Assembly: GCF_900104765.1 (NCBI RefSeq) | Contig: NZ_LT629737.1 | Span: 2,108,001 to 2,172,000, forward strand | DNA: 64,000 bases | Direction of reading: 5' to 3' | From: Gillisia sp. Hel1_33_143 | GTDB taxonomy: Bacteria > Bacteroidota > Bacteroidia > Flavobacteriales > Flavobacteriaceae | Shown: positions 1 through 9,814 of the stretch, piece after piece | Layout of the letters: each line of letters starts with the position of its first letter | Position numbering within the stretch: the first letter of the stretch is position 1 | Translations under genes and position numbers: made by a program | The notes under the pieces: model-generated | Seen by the model: only the letters and a program-made list of their open reading frames with translations | Told to the model about the DNA's origin: nothing | Database searches by the model: none

Positions 1-975
1 TTTTTTAGCGAAGAAAAACCGGAATATGTTTTTGTAGGTGCAGCTCAGGTTGGTGGCATTGTTGCCAATAATAAATATAGGGCAGATTTTATTTACAATA
101 ATCTAATGATCCAAAACAACATTATTCATGAAAGTTATATCAATAAGGTAAAAAAACTCTTGTTCTTAGGAAGTACCTGTATATACCCCATAAATAGTGA
201 GCTTCCTATAAAAGAAGAGAGTTTGTTAAGTGGTGTTTTAGAATATACAAATGAGCCTTATGCAATTGCAAAGATTGCAGGAATCAAAATGTGTGAGAGC
301 TACAATTTACAATATGGCACCAATTTCTTAACGGCAATGCCAACAAATCTGTACGGCCCTAATGATAATTATGATCTTGAGAAATCTCATGTATTACCGG
401 CATTATTAAGAAAGATCCATCTTGGCCATGCTTTAGAAACTAAAGACTGGGATGTGATACGGCAAGATCTAAATACAAACCCTATGGAGGGCTTAGATGG
501 AGATTCTCCAAAGCAGGAAATTTTAGATATTCTTCAAAAATATGGTGTAACTCTTATAGAGGGAGAGGATGATCATCCTAAAGTTAAAATTGAAATATGG
601 GGAAGTGGAAAAGCTAGAAGAGAATTTTTGCATAGTTCAGAATTTGCAGAAGCTTGCCTTTTTATTATGGAAAATATAGAGTTTCGTGATATTTCTTCTG
701 CCTACAATACAAAAGAGATCAGAAATACACATATTAATATTGGTACTGGTAAAGAGATCTCCATTAAAGATCTGGCATTTTTGGTTAAAGAAACTGTAGG
801 ATTTAAGGGAGAACTGTATTTCAATAGCAATAAGCCGGAGGGTACGCTTAGAAAAGTAATAGACTGTCAAAAACTTAAAAATTTAGGATGGCAATACAGC
901 ATTGAAATTGAAGAAGGGATAAGAGAAATCTACCAACAATATCAGGAAAATATCACGCAAAGTGTTCATTTATAG
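1..975 (+). CDS. fcl: GDP-L-fucose synthase (3' part, cut by window start)
   Basis: This enzyme epimerises and reduces GDP-4-keto-6-deoxy-mannose to GDP-L-fucose, the fucose donor for exopolysaccharide. The frame is open from base 1, so the ATG at 106 is internal; the N-terminal Rossmann glycine motif lies outside the window. Visible family signatures are AAQVGGI, LGSTCIYP, the short-chain dehydrogenase catalytic pair in YAIAK, and PTNLYGP. An insertion of about 45 residues after the HLGHA segment (bases about 430-590) separates the SDR core from the HSSEFAEA region; as far as I know such a longer form is common in Bacteroidota, and the frame is intact. It heads the visible sugar-polymer locus, so fucose is a likely component of the product. 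Confidence 0.95.
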   Translation, partial: FFSEEKPEYVFVGAAQVGGIVANNKYRADFIYNNLMIQNNIIHESYINKVKKLLFLGSTCIYPINSELPIKEESLLSGVLEYTNEPYAIAKIAGIKMCESYNLQYGTNFLTAMPTNLYGPNDNYDLEKSHVLPALLRKIHLGHALETKDWDVIRQDLNTNPMEGLDGDSPKQEILDILQKYGVTLIEGEDDHPKVKIEIWGSGKARREFLHSSEFAEACLFIMENIEFRDISSAYNTKEIRNTHINIGTGKEISIKDLAFLVKETVGFKGELYFNSNKPEGTLRKVIDCQKLKNLGWQYSIEIEEGIREIYQQYQENITQSVHL

Positions 976-1013
976 CAATAGTAAGTTGATGTTCCCATAT
1001 TAACATATAATCC

Positions 1014-2813
1014 ATGTCTAAGTATTTTAATATTTTTCTAAATAAGTATTTCAATAGTTTTACCTATTTCTATAAGCGTCTGGGACTTAGAATATTTATA
1101 GCCATGGGTCTTAGTATTATAGTTGGTATTTTAGATGGTTTTGGTTTGGCGATGTTTCTACCTCTTTTACAAATAGTAGATGATGGAGCTTCTGCAGATG
1201 GTGATGGCCTGGGGAAATTAAAGTTTCTGGTAGATGGGATGGAGCAAATGGGCATGGGCTTAAATCTTTCTACTATTTTAATAGCCATGTGCGTGTTCTT
1301 TATACTAAAGGGGATCATGCAATTTTTTAGCAGTCTTTATGAAGTAAATTTAAGGCACTATTTTGTTAAATCTATTAGACTCGGTCTTTCCAGATCTCTT
1401 TCAGAAATATCTTATAAGGCATTTGTAACCACAGATGCTGGTAGAATTCAAAACACAATGTCTGGAGAAGTAAGTAGAGTTTCGTTAGCATATCAAAGTT
1501 ATTTTGGAGCATTTCAACAAATTACGATGATGATAGTGTATATGACCTTCGCTTTTTTTATAGATGCACAATTTGCACTTTTGATCTGTTTAGGTGGATT
1601 TCTTACCAACTTTATTTATAAAAGATTATATAAAATTACTAAGCAATACTCCAGAAAGCTTACCTATGGTAGAAATCATTATCAGGGTTTGATCTTGCAG
1701 TTTGTTACCAATTTTAAATATCTAAAGGCCACCGGATATATACACAGATATAATACAAAGCTTAAAAAGGTGATAGAGTTAATTGAAGATAGTAACAAGA
1801 CCATTGGCAAATTAGGAGCTATAGTTAATTCTATAAGAGAGCCACTACTAATAGTTGTTGTGAGCACCGTGATCTTAATTCAAGTAAATTTTATGGCAGG
1901 TACGTTAGGAACGATCTTAATAAGTTTATTATTCTTTTATAGAGCGCTTTCTTCAATGATCTTGCTGCAAACTCATTATAACAAGTTTCTTGAGGTTTCT
2001 GGATCTATGGAGAATATGACCAGTTTTGAAAATCAATTGATACAATCTAAAGAAGCTTCAGGTTCTATTTCTTTAAATAAATTTAAGAGCGATATCATAC
2101 TCAAGAATGTAGTATTCAATTATGAAGACCATTATATTTTGAAAAATATCAGTTTAAAGATCAGGAAAAATCAAACCATTGCATTTGTTGGAGAAAGTGG
2201 TAGCGGTAAGACAACACTAATAAATATAATATGTGGTCTTATGCCGGTTGGCTCTGGAAGTATGCATATTGACGGTATAAATTCTGAGCAATTAAAATTA
2301 CAGGATTATCAGAATAGAATTGGATATATCACTCAGGAGCCTGTTATTTTTAATGATACTATCTACAATAACATCACTTTCTGGTCTGATAGATCTGCTG
2401 CTAATTACGAAAGATTTAATTGGGCGCTACGGCAATCATCTATCAATGATTTTATAGAGAGACTTCCTAATAAGGAAGAGACCATTCTTGGAAATAATGG
2501 AGTGAACTTAAGTGGAGGCCAAAAACAACGTATTTCTATAGCCCGAGAATTGTTTAAGAATGTAGATATTCTGGTCTTAGATGAAGCCACTTCGTCTTTA
2601 GATTCTGAAACAGAAGAAGCCATTCAAAAAGGTTTGGAAGAATTACAGGGAAAGTATACTATTCTTATAGTGGCTCACAGGCTTTCTACCATTAAGAATG
2701 CAGATAGAATTTTAGTGCTGAATAATGGTAGCATTGAAAACGAAGGATGTTTTCAAGAATTAGTTATGAATTCTACCAAATTTCAAAAAATGGTGGAACT
2801 TCAAGAAGTTTAG
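1014..2813 (+). CDS. ABC exporter, fused membrane and ATPase domains (MsbA/PglK-like)
   Basis: A 599-residue half-transporter with an N-terminal membrane domain (about residues 25-330, several hydrophobic helices) followed by an ATPase domain. Walker A GESGSGKTT lies near residues 393-401, the LSGGQ signature near 499-503, and Walker B with the catalytic Glu (LVLDEATSS) near 519-527. Family members export or flip lipid-linked substrates (lipid A by MsbA, lipid-linked oligosaccharides by PglK). Its place between the GDP-fucose gene and the glycosyltransferases, and the absence of a MOP-type Wzx in the window, suggest that it flips undecaprenyl-linked repeat units. That role is inference; a general lipid or peptide exporter remains possible. 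Confidence 0.9.
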   Translation: MSKYFNIFLNKYFNSFTYFYKRLGLRIFIAMGLSIIVGILDGFGLAMFLPLLQIVDDGASADGDGLGKLKFLVDGMEQMGMGLNLSTILIAMCVFFILKGIMQFFSSLYEVNLRHYFVKSIRLGLSRSLSEISYKAFVTTDAGRIQNTMSGEVSRVSLAYQSYFGAFQQITMMIVYMTFAFFIDAQFALLICLGGFLTNFIYKRLYKITKQYSRKLTYGRNHYQGLILQFVTNFKYLKATGYIHRYNTKLKKVIELIEDSNKTIGKLGAIVNSIREPLLIVVVSTVILIQVNFMAGTLGTILISLLFFYRALSSMILLQTHYNKFLEVSGSMENMTSFENQLIQSKEASGSISLNKFKSDIILKNVVFNYEDHYILKNISLKIRKNQTIAFVGESGSGKTTLINIICGLMPVGSGSMHIDGINSEQLKLQDYQNRIGYITQEPVIFNDTIYNNITFWSDRSAANYERFNWALRQSSINDFIERLPNKEETILGNNGVNLSGGQKQRISIARELFKNVDILVLDEATSSLDSETEEAIQKGLEELQGKYTILIVAHRLSTIKNADRILVLNNGSIENEGCFQELVMNSTKFQKMVELQEV

Positions 2814-2972
2814 ATTAAAATATATAAGCCAAAATTGATCGAATTTTCTATCGGTCAATACTAACAATCAAATAGAACTCTTAACTCATAGTTCTTCAGA
2901 TAAAAAAGAATTATAAGTAAGCTCCCTCCTAAATTGAAACAGTAATTATTTAACTATAGATCACTAAAAAGA

Positions 2973-5900
2973 ATGAGAAATCTATTACTTCTTGTTTTTG
3001 GATTTTTTCTTCTTGGGCTTTCAGTAAAAGCTCAGCAAGGATTTCAATCTATCACCACTTTAAACCCGATATCAATAACTATAGATACAGGAGAAAAACC
3101 TCAATCTAAAGTTTGGCTATTTGAGGGTAAACATTGGACTATTCTACCATCTGCCGGAGGTACTTACCTTTGGAGACTAGATGGTGCATCTTGGGTTAAT
3201 GTTTTGAAAATATCTGATAAGATTTTTACCAAGGCAGATTGTAAACTGTATGGTAATACTATACATATAATTCTTTTAGAAGGGGAATATGTAGAATTAG
3301 TCTCACTAGAATTTAATTTTGGTCTTGCCCAGTATGAGCTTTGGTCTCAGCGTGGTTCCACCGTAGATGTATGGCTAGATGATGATGTGGAAACAGCAAC
3401 ATTAGATATAGATAGTACGGGAAAAATGTGGATTGCCTTTAATGGGGATGATGATAATTATGATTTTGATTACAATGGAGTAGAAGATGATAATATCTAT
3501 GTGGTTTACAGTGATGCGCCTTATACTACTTGGAGTACCAGAATGCTTATTGGTACCAATATTGGTGGAGATGATATTGGAGCAATTATAGCAATGCCCG
3601 GTAAAATAGGAGTTTTTTGGTCTGATCAAAATCTTGAAAGATTTATGTTTACATCTCATGTAGATGGAACCAATGAAGCTTCATGGACAACTATAGAAGC
3701 TGCAGCAGCTCAGTCTGCTTTAAATTCTGGTTTCGGGATGGCAGATGATCATTTAAATTTAGCATCGGCAACAGATGGAACTCTCTATGCCGCAATTAAA
3801 ACAGGATATGAAGATCTAAATTATCCGGAAATAGCACTATTAGTTAGAAGACCTAATGGGGTTTGGGATGATCTTTATATGGTATCCAACCTAGGTACAA
3901 GGCCTATTGTACTTTTAGATGAATCTACCGGTAAAGTTAAAGTGATCTATTCTGCTCATGATGGAGGAGGTAACATATTATATAAAGAATCTCCTATAGC
4001 CAATATTTCTTTTGGATCTGAAAAAGTGCTTATTAGTGGTTCGTATAACAACGCTACCAGTACAAAAGGGAATTATATTTCTGAGGTAGTAATACTAGCT
4101 TCTTCCGCAAATAAAGCAGTGGGGGTTTTAGCTTCAGATGGAGTATTCACTTCTATTCCCGATACACCAACTCTAAACCTGCCGTTGGCAGGTGAGATAG
4201 ATGTTATAAACGCACCAACACTAAACTGGAACTCTACTTTAGGAGCTACCACATATACTTTGGAAGTATCAGAATCTTCAGATTTTTCTGCTCTTTATTA
4301 TACTCAATCCAATATTACTCAAACTTCCAGTGTTCTAAATAATCTCACAGAAAACAATATTTATTACTGGCGTGTGAAGGCTACAAATAACGTAGGAGAT
4401 AGCGATTGGTCTATAATTAGAAATTTTACAACAAAGGAAAATCAGAGTGTAGATGAACTTGTGCTGCATTTAGAATTAAATGAGGGTTCTGGCAATTCTT
4501 TAGGAGACGCTTCAATATATATAAATAATGCTACATCATTTAATGATCCAACATGGGTTACAGATGCTACGGGTACTGCATTAAAATTTAATGGTAGTGA
4601 TCAATATTGCACCATTGGTGATAATGCTTCTCTAAATCTAACTCAAGCACTCACTATTTCTATGTGGATTAAACCCGATAAGCGGGATACCCAATATATT
4701 ATAAAAAAGGCGCTGGGAAATTCTACGGATGGGTATGAGCTTTCACTTTCCAGTGGAGGAAAAGCATTTTTTAGGTTTAATCAAGATTCTCATGGAAATG
4801 ATTTTAGATTGGATTCTCAAACAAATTATCCTTTTGACGGAAATACTTGGATGCATTTAGCCGCCACTTTTGATGGTACTATGATGAAGATCTATATAAA
4901 TGGTGTAGAAGATAGTGCAATTTCTTTAGCATCAACTCAATGGATAAATGTGAATCAACTTCCTTTATGGATCTCTTCAGAAAACGATGGTTATAGAGGT
5001 TTTAAAGGAGCTATGGACGATATATATATCTATAGCAAAGCTTTGAATAATACTGAAGTCTATGATCTATTCTCTTCAAGACAGATCCCTACAATAGCAG
5101 CGGTTCCAGAACTGCAATTACCTCAAGATAGTACGCTAGAGGTGGAGATTCCGGTTACTTTAAATTGGAATGCATCGGCTAATGCGGTTTCTTATAAAGT
5201 TCAGATAAGTGAAGATGTTAGCTTTGCCAGTAACATTTTTGAAGGGGCAGCTATTACAGCCACTTCTGTTGAGGTATCTAACTTAGAGAATAATGCTTCC
5301 TATTACTGGAGAATTCTTGCCACTAATTCTTTGGGAGACAGTAATTGGTCTTCCATTTGGAATTTCACTACCACCATGAAGTTGGCTGAGATTCCGGTTC
5401 TTGATTCACCACTAGATCTAGATTCAGAACAGCCTATAAATACTTTATTGAGCTGGAATTCAACAAAAGATGCGGCTTCCTATAAAGTTCAGGTAAGTGA
5501 TGATGTAAACTTTGCAACTACGGTTTTTGAAATAAGTAATTTAAACTATACCTATGTAGCTGTTGATAATTTAGCTGTTAGTACTTCCTATTATTGGAGA
5601 GTACTAGCAAGTAATGCTGTAGGTGAAAGTGATTGGTCTGCTATTTGGAATTTTACAACTACCTCCAATCCGGCCGAAGTTCCGGTGTTGGTATCACCAC
5701 TTGATCTGAGTACAGAACAGCCTAATAATTCAACCTTAAGCTGGTCTTCAGTAGCAGATGCTACCTCCTATAAGATTCAGGTGAGTGATGATGTTAATTT
5801 TGCAACCACTATTGTAGATATTACAGGTATTACTACAACTTCTGTAGAGATCACAAATTTAGCTAGTGACGCTTCTTATTATTGGCGGGTGCTTGCTAAC

Positions 5901-8180
5901 AGTGCTAGTGGAGATAGCAACTGGTCCACCGTTTGGAACTTCCACACAATAAATACAACTACACCAACTAATTTAGTAGCACATTATAAAATGAATGAAT
6001 CTTCGGGTGCTATGCTAGCAGATGATTCAGAAATTGCAAATACGGCCACCATTATGGGGAATCCGGTTAGAGTAAATGGAGTAGAAGGAGGGGCGGTAAG
6101 ATTTAATGGTGCAGATCAATACGCTATTGCAGGTGCTAATCTGGCCCTGAATCTCACCAATAGCTTAACTATAGCTACATGGATAAAGCCTGAGAAACGA
6201 GCTACTCAATATGTTATTAAAAAATCTGAACATAATGCTATAGATGGCTACGAATTATCATTATCCAGTAGCGGGAAAATATTTTTTAGGTTCAATCAGG
6301 CAACTTCCAACAATACTTACAGACTCAATTCTCAAGCATCCTATCCTATTGATGGAATTACATGGATGCATGTAGCAGTAACTTTTGATGGTACAACTAT
6401 GAACTTGTATATAAATGGAGTATTAGATAGCAGTAAATCTTATAGCGCAGCTACAGCTTTAGGTACAAATTCTATGACATTGGCTATTGGCTCTGGAAAT
6501 GATGGTTATAGAGGAATTTTAGGAGCAATGGATGATGTAAGAATTTATAATGTAGCGTTAAATGCAGCAGAAGTAAGCGCCATTGCTACAATAACAAGTT
6601 CTCCAAGTCCGCCAGAGATCCCATTGCAAGAATTACCGTTAGATCTTGCCAATAATGTTGAGGTAGATCCTACATTAACATGGAATGCTTCAGATGGAGC
6701 TCTTACTTATAATATTCAGGTGTCTAACAATAATTCATTTGCATCCTTTATCCTAGATCAGTCAGATCTAAGTGCCACTTCAATTGCGGTATCGGATCTT
6801 ACAAATAGTACTACTTATTACTGGCGGGTACGGGCAACGAATGCAGAAGGAGATAGTGCATGGTCTACAGTGCGTAGTTTTACTACCATCTCAAGCACCC
6901 CTATAATACCTGGAGTTCCTATTTTAGCTACTCCTGTAGATCTGGCAATAGATGTTTCTATAGCACCTACATTAAGTTGGAATACCTCATCTAGTGCATC
7001 TCATTATGCTATGCAGTTATCTGATGATCAAAATTTTTCTAATCTAATTCTAGATGAAAATAATATTAATCAAACTTTTTTAGATGCAACCAGATTATTG
7101 AACAATTCAACATATTACTGGCGAGTAAAAGCTATAAATACCGCGGGAGAAAGCGCATGGTCTGCTAACTGGTCTTTTTTAACATCAGTACCATCTACAA
7201 CAGGTTCTTTGGTAGCACATTATAAACTTGATGAGGGGTCTGGAACTGCAGTTATAGACGCAACTACCTATGCAAATAATGTAACTTTATCTGGCAATCC
7301 ATTATGGGTTCCGGGAAAAGAAGGTCAGGCTTTAAGGTTTAATGGTAACAATCAATACGGGACAGCTTTAGATCATCCATCTTTGAATATTTCTCAGCAA
7401 ATCACCATTTCTACGTGGATTAGACCAGAGAAAATAGGTACTCAATATCTCGTAAAAAAAGCCCAGCAAAATAGCGTAGATGGCTACGAGTTGTCATTAG
7501 CTAGTAGCGGAAAGATATTTTTTAGATTTAATCAGGCAACTTCCAATAACACTTATAGGTTAAATTCTCAAGCCAATTATCCTACCAATGGTACTACTTG
7601 GATGCATATAGCCGTTACTTATAATGGCACTGAAATTAATTTATATGTAAATGGAATTTTGGATAGCTCGAAATCTTATACCGCTACTCAGAATATAGTT
7701 ACTAACTCGTTGAACCTCGCAATAGGTGCCGGGCCAGATAGTTTTCGAGGAATTTTAGGGGGCATGGATGATATTAGAATTTTTAATGAGGCATTAGATG
7801 CTGTAGAAATTGGTAAAATCTATGATTTTAGTTCAACCATAAAAGCTTCTGCTAAAACTTTTAGTGCTAAATCTAATAGTTCTAATTCCCTTTTCAGCTC
7901 TAAAGATAATTCTGAAACAGCTCTAGGAACATATTTTATGTATCCAAATCCTTTTACGACCTCCGCAAATGTTCATTTCTCATTTTATGAGAACACAGAT
8001 TATAACCTTGTTCTTTATGATCTGAAAGGTTTAAAAGTGAAAGAAGTTAAAAAAGGAAAGGCGCTAAAGAATGTAGAAGAGACAGCTGTTTTGCAAGCTT
8101 CTTGGCTTTCTAAAGGTATTTATTTATTAAGATTAGAATCTAATAAAGAAGCCAAGAATTTGAGAGTGATACTTCAGTAA
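2973..8180 (+). CDS. Giant secreted protein: LamG and Fn3-like modules with T9SS sorting domain
   Basis: A 1735-residue protein with a signal peptide (about residues 1-20, ending VKAQQ). A beta-rich region (about 20-390) with propeller-like features follows. Next comes an Fn3-like module (393-490), LamG 1 (494-706), three tandem Fn3-like modules (710-998), LamG 2 (1000-1207), two more Fn3-like modules (1209-1408) and LamG 3 (1410-1620). Fn3 modules share YYWRV and a terminal W-F-T pattern; LamG modules share the GYELSLSS and FRFNQ segments. The C-terminus (about 1646-1735) begins YPNPF and ends in a Por-type sorting domain, so export by type IX secretion and surface attachment are expected. 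LamG/Fn3 architecture suggests carbohydrate binding or adhesion, possibly to the polymer made by this locus (inference). I see no catalytic motif. Confidence 0.9.
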   Translation: MRNLLLLVFGFFLLGLSVKAQQGFQSITTLNPISITIDTGEKPQSKVWLFEGKHWTILPSAGGTYLWRLDGASWVNVLKISDKIFTKADCKLYGNTIHIILLEGEYVELVSLEFNFGLAQYELWSQRGSTVDVWLDDDVETATLDIDSTGKMWIAFNGDDDNYDFDYNGVEDDNIYVVYSDAPYTTWSTRMLIGTNIGGDDIGAIIAMPGKIGVFWSDQNLERFMFTSHVDGTNEASWTTIEAAAAQSALNSGFGMADDHLNLASATDGTLYAAIKTGYEDLNYPEIALLVRRPNGVWDDLYMVSNLGTRPIVLLDESTGKVKVIYSAHDGGGNILYKESPIANISFGSEKVLISGSYNNATSTKGNYISEVVILASSANKAVGVLASDGVFTSIPDTPTLNLPLAGEIDVINAPTLNWNSTLGATTYTLEVSESSDFSALYYTQSNITQTSSVLNNLTENNIYYWRVKATNNVGDSDWSIIRNFTTKENQSVDELVLHLELNEGSGNSLGDASIYINNATSFNDPTWVTDATGTALKFNGSDQYCTIGDNASLNLTQALTISMWIKPDKRDTQYIIKKALGNSTDGYELSLSSGGKAFFRFNQDSHGNDFRLDSQTNYPFDGNTWMHLAATFDGTMMKIYINGVEDSAISLASTQWINVNQLPLWISSENDGYRGFKGAMDDIYIYSKALNNTEVYDLFSSRQIPTIAAVPELQLPQDSTLEVEIPVTLNWNASANAVSYKVQISEDVSFASNIFEGAAITATSVEVSNLENNASYYWRILATNSLGDSNWSSIWNFTTTMKLAEIPVLDSPLDLDSEQPINTLLSWNSTKDAASYKVQVSDDVNFATTVFEISNLNYTYVAVDNLAVSTSYYWRVLASNAVGESDWSAIWNFTTTSNPAEVPVLVSPLDLSTEQPNNSTLSWSSVADATSYKIQVSDDVNFATTIVDITGITTTSVEITNLASDASYYWRVLANSASGDSNWSTVWNFHTINTTTPTNLVAHYKMNESSGAMLADDSEIANTATIMGNPVRVNGVEGGAVRFNGADQYAIAGANLALNLTNSLTIATWIKPEKRATQYVIKKSEHNAIDGYELSLSSSGKIFFRFNQATSNNTYRLNSQASYPIDGITWMHVAVTFDGTTMNLYINGVLDSSKSYSAATALGTNSMTLAIGSGNDGYRGILGAMDDVRIYNVALNAAEVSAIATITSSPSPPEIPLQELPLDLANNVEVDPTLTWNASDGALTYNIQVSNNNSFASFILDQSDLSATSIAVSDLTNSTTYYWRVRATNAEGDSAWSTVRSFTTISSTPIIPGVPILATPVDLAIDVSIAPTLSWNTSSSASHYAMQLSDDQNFSNLILDENNINQTFLDATRLLNNSTYYWRVKAINTAGESAWSANWSFLTSVPSTTGSLVAHYKLDEGSGTAVIDATTYANNVTLSGNPLWVPGKEGQALRFNGNNQYGTALDHPSLNISQQITISTWIRPEKIGTQYLVKKAQQNSVDGYELSLASSGKIFFRFNQATSNNTYRLNSQANYPTNGTTWMHIAVTYNGTEINLYVNGILDSSKSYTATQNIVTNSLNLAIGAGPDSFRGILGGMDDIRIFNEALDAVEIGKIYDFSSTIKASAKTFSAKSNSSNSLFSSKDNSETALGTYFMYPNPFTTSANVHFSFYENTDYNLVLYDLKGLKVKEVKKGKALKNVEETAVLQASWLSKGIYLLRLESNKEAKNLRVILQ
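5103..5966 (+). repeat. Three tandem Fn3-like modules with an exact 288-base period
   Basis: Within the large secreted protein gene, modules beginning at 5103, 5391 and 5679 are each 288 bases (96 residues) apart. Each starts with a (V/I)P-E/V-L segment, carries SYKVQ or SYKIQ, and ends in a W-N-F-T/H-T stretch. The constant period indicates tandem duplication without internal indels. Two more distant modules at about 6600-7200 are less similar. Confidence 0.8.
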
Positions 8181-8219
8181 TATCATTGATACTTATTTAT
8201 TCATTGAAAATTCAAAACT

Positions 8220-9773
8220 ATGAGAAATTCTAGCCTTCAATTTCAGGTAATTAACGAGGCCGCTATCAATAATCCAAATTCCTCCAAAGCGGGAGTTTAT
8301 ATCAATAAAGCGATACAGATATTACCAGAAAATCTTCAGAAAGAAATTCTTAGAAATCAATTTTTAAGACAAACATATCAGCATACAGCTAAAAAATATA
8401 GAGCCTTAAAAGGAATTTTAAAACCTTATAAATCTCCTAGAGTATTCGTTAAAAGAGGACTGTCTAGAGAACAATTTTTTATGATTCTAAATGAGAGAAG
8501 GATAAATTATGTGCTGCTAAGATGGTGGGAGAATTTTCCTGAAATACCTGAAGGGGAAGATATGGATATATTGATACAAGATGATCACAGAGATCGTATT
8601 CAAGATCTATTAACGTATACCGATAATAACACAGGATTAAAATGTGACATTTATACCGTTACCGGCAGTAATTATGGTGCGCACAAAGGAATTCCATACT
8701 ATCAGTCTAACCTTTCTCATCATCTTCTAGAAAGTAGAATCCTGTTTAAAGGAGTTTATGTGCCTTCACCCTCTATGTATTTTGCTTCTCTAACGTATCA
8801 TGCCCTGTTTCATAAAGGTGCAAATTCTGGATTAGAAGGCTTTAACAGAACAGCCTCTATTATTGAGCATGATTATTCTAAAGTATTAAAGAAGCAAATG
8901 CCCTTTCTAGAGCTAGAATTTAAACCAAATGTAGAGAATCTGTACAATTGGTTGAAAGATCAGAATTATTTACCGGCTGAAGATACATTATCGAAGTTGG
9001 TGGAGATCAAACCTGAACTTGCCAGATTTCAAGCCAGTCTATCTTCAGATATTAGAGGAGGGGAATTAATAGTATATGTAATTAGAGATCGGCTTTTAAA
9101 GGATAAGTTGGTTAAAGACCTTATGTTCTTTCTGAAAGATTCCTATTGTTTTGAGATTTTGGATCTTAAGATATTGAATTCTGAAGAAAGGAGAATTTGT
9201 TCTAGAAATATTAGAGGTGGTAAATGGGACAAAGGGCCCTTTAAGTATTCTGGAGGTTTGCCCGTAGCGGTGTTAAGTGTCTTTGATTATCACCCAAAAC
9301 CTTTAAGTGAGAAAGCTCTTCAAAAACAATCTAGAATGACCAATGTAAATAATCTAAATGCAAAATATGCTTTTAGATCATTGATAAACAATAGTTCGAA
9401 GATTAAAAAAAGCAATTACAATGGAGTACATTCTTCAGACAATGAGCAGGATGCTCTTTATTACCTTACGCTAATGGGAGAAAAGTATGTAAAGAAGATC
9501 AATTCAGAATTAGAAGTAAGAAGAAGTAGATATAGCAGAGAGTGGAACTTAGTAAAGTTATTAAGTTACAACGAGATCTATAAAGAGGAGCTTATTAAAT
9601 ATGAAGGAGCCTTAGCAATTTTAAAAACCTTTAGACCAGGAAAGGAAGAGCAATTTGATAAAGAATTATCTACAGTAGAAAATTCTGAAAAAGTCTTTAA
9701 AAATGAGCAATTACTTAAAAAGGGAAATGGGTTTCTAATAAAGTCGTTTTCAGAAGATCGTGTGCTAGCATGA
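8220..9773 (+). CDS. Unknown two-part protein: nucleotidyltransferase-like N-terminus, NDK-like C-terminus
   Basis: A 517-residue soluble protein that I do not recognise as a named family. Around residues 85-200 it has the layout of a nucleotidyltransferase fold, with an acidic pair in GEDMD (D114, D116). From about residue 280 the sequence follows nucleoside diphosphate kinase: a strand and helix resembling the NDK start (VIRDRLLKDKLV), a GLPVAVLSVF strand matching the SGPVVAMV region, and NGVHSSD with N401 and H404 where NDK has N-x-x-H-G-S-D. The NDK lysine in the KPDG loop appears to be replaced. It precedes a P-loop kinase-like gene by 41 bases within the polysaccharide locus. A role in activating or modifying a sugar or nucleotide is inference. 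Alternatively the C-terminal half may be a non-enzymatic NDK-like domain. Confidence 0.7.
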   Translation: MRNSSLQFQVINEAAINNPNSSKAGVYINKAIQILPENLQKEILRNQFLRQTYQHTAKKYRALKGILKPYKSPRVFVKRGLSREQFFMILNERRINYVLLRWWENFPEIPEGEDMDILIQDDHRDRIQDLLTYTDNNTGLKCDIYTVTGSNYGAHKGIPYYQSNLSHHLLESRILFKGVYVPSPSMYFASLTYHALFHKGANSGLEGFNRTASIIEHDYSKVLKKQMPFLELEFKPNVENLYNWLKDQNYLPAEDTLSKLVEIKPELARFQASLSSDIRGGELIVYVIRDRLLKDKLVKDLMFFLKDSYCFEILDLKILNSEERRICSRNIRGGKWDKGPFKYSGGLPVAVLSVFDYHPKPLSEKALQKQSRMTNVNNLNAKYAFRSLINNSSKIKKSNYNGVHSSDNEQDALYYLTLMGEKYVKKINSELEVRRSRYSREWNLVKLLSYNEIYKEELIKYEGALAILKTFRPGKEEQFDKELSTVENSEKVFKNEQLLKKGNGFLIKSFSEDRVLA

Positions 9774-9814
9774 TTTATAAAATTACCAAAATAAGCTTTA
9801 GAAAGATATAAATT

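Noticed and set aside
430-590. Insertion in GDP-fucose synthase as a frameshift or foreign segment
   Set aside because: The reading frame and flanking motifs are intact, and longer forms are usual in the phylum.
106-975. Start of the first gene at ATG 106
   Set aside because: The frame is open to base 1 and the upstream codons fit GDP-fucose synthase (AAQVGGI), so the ATG is internal.
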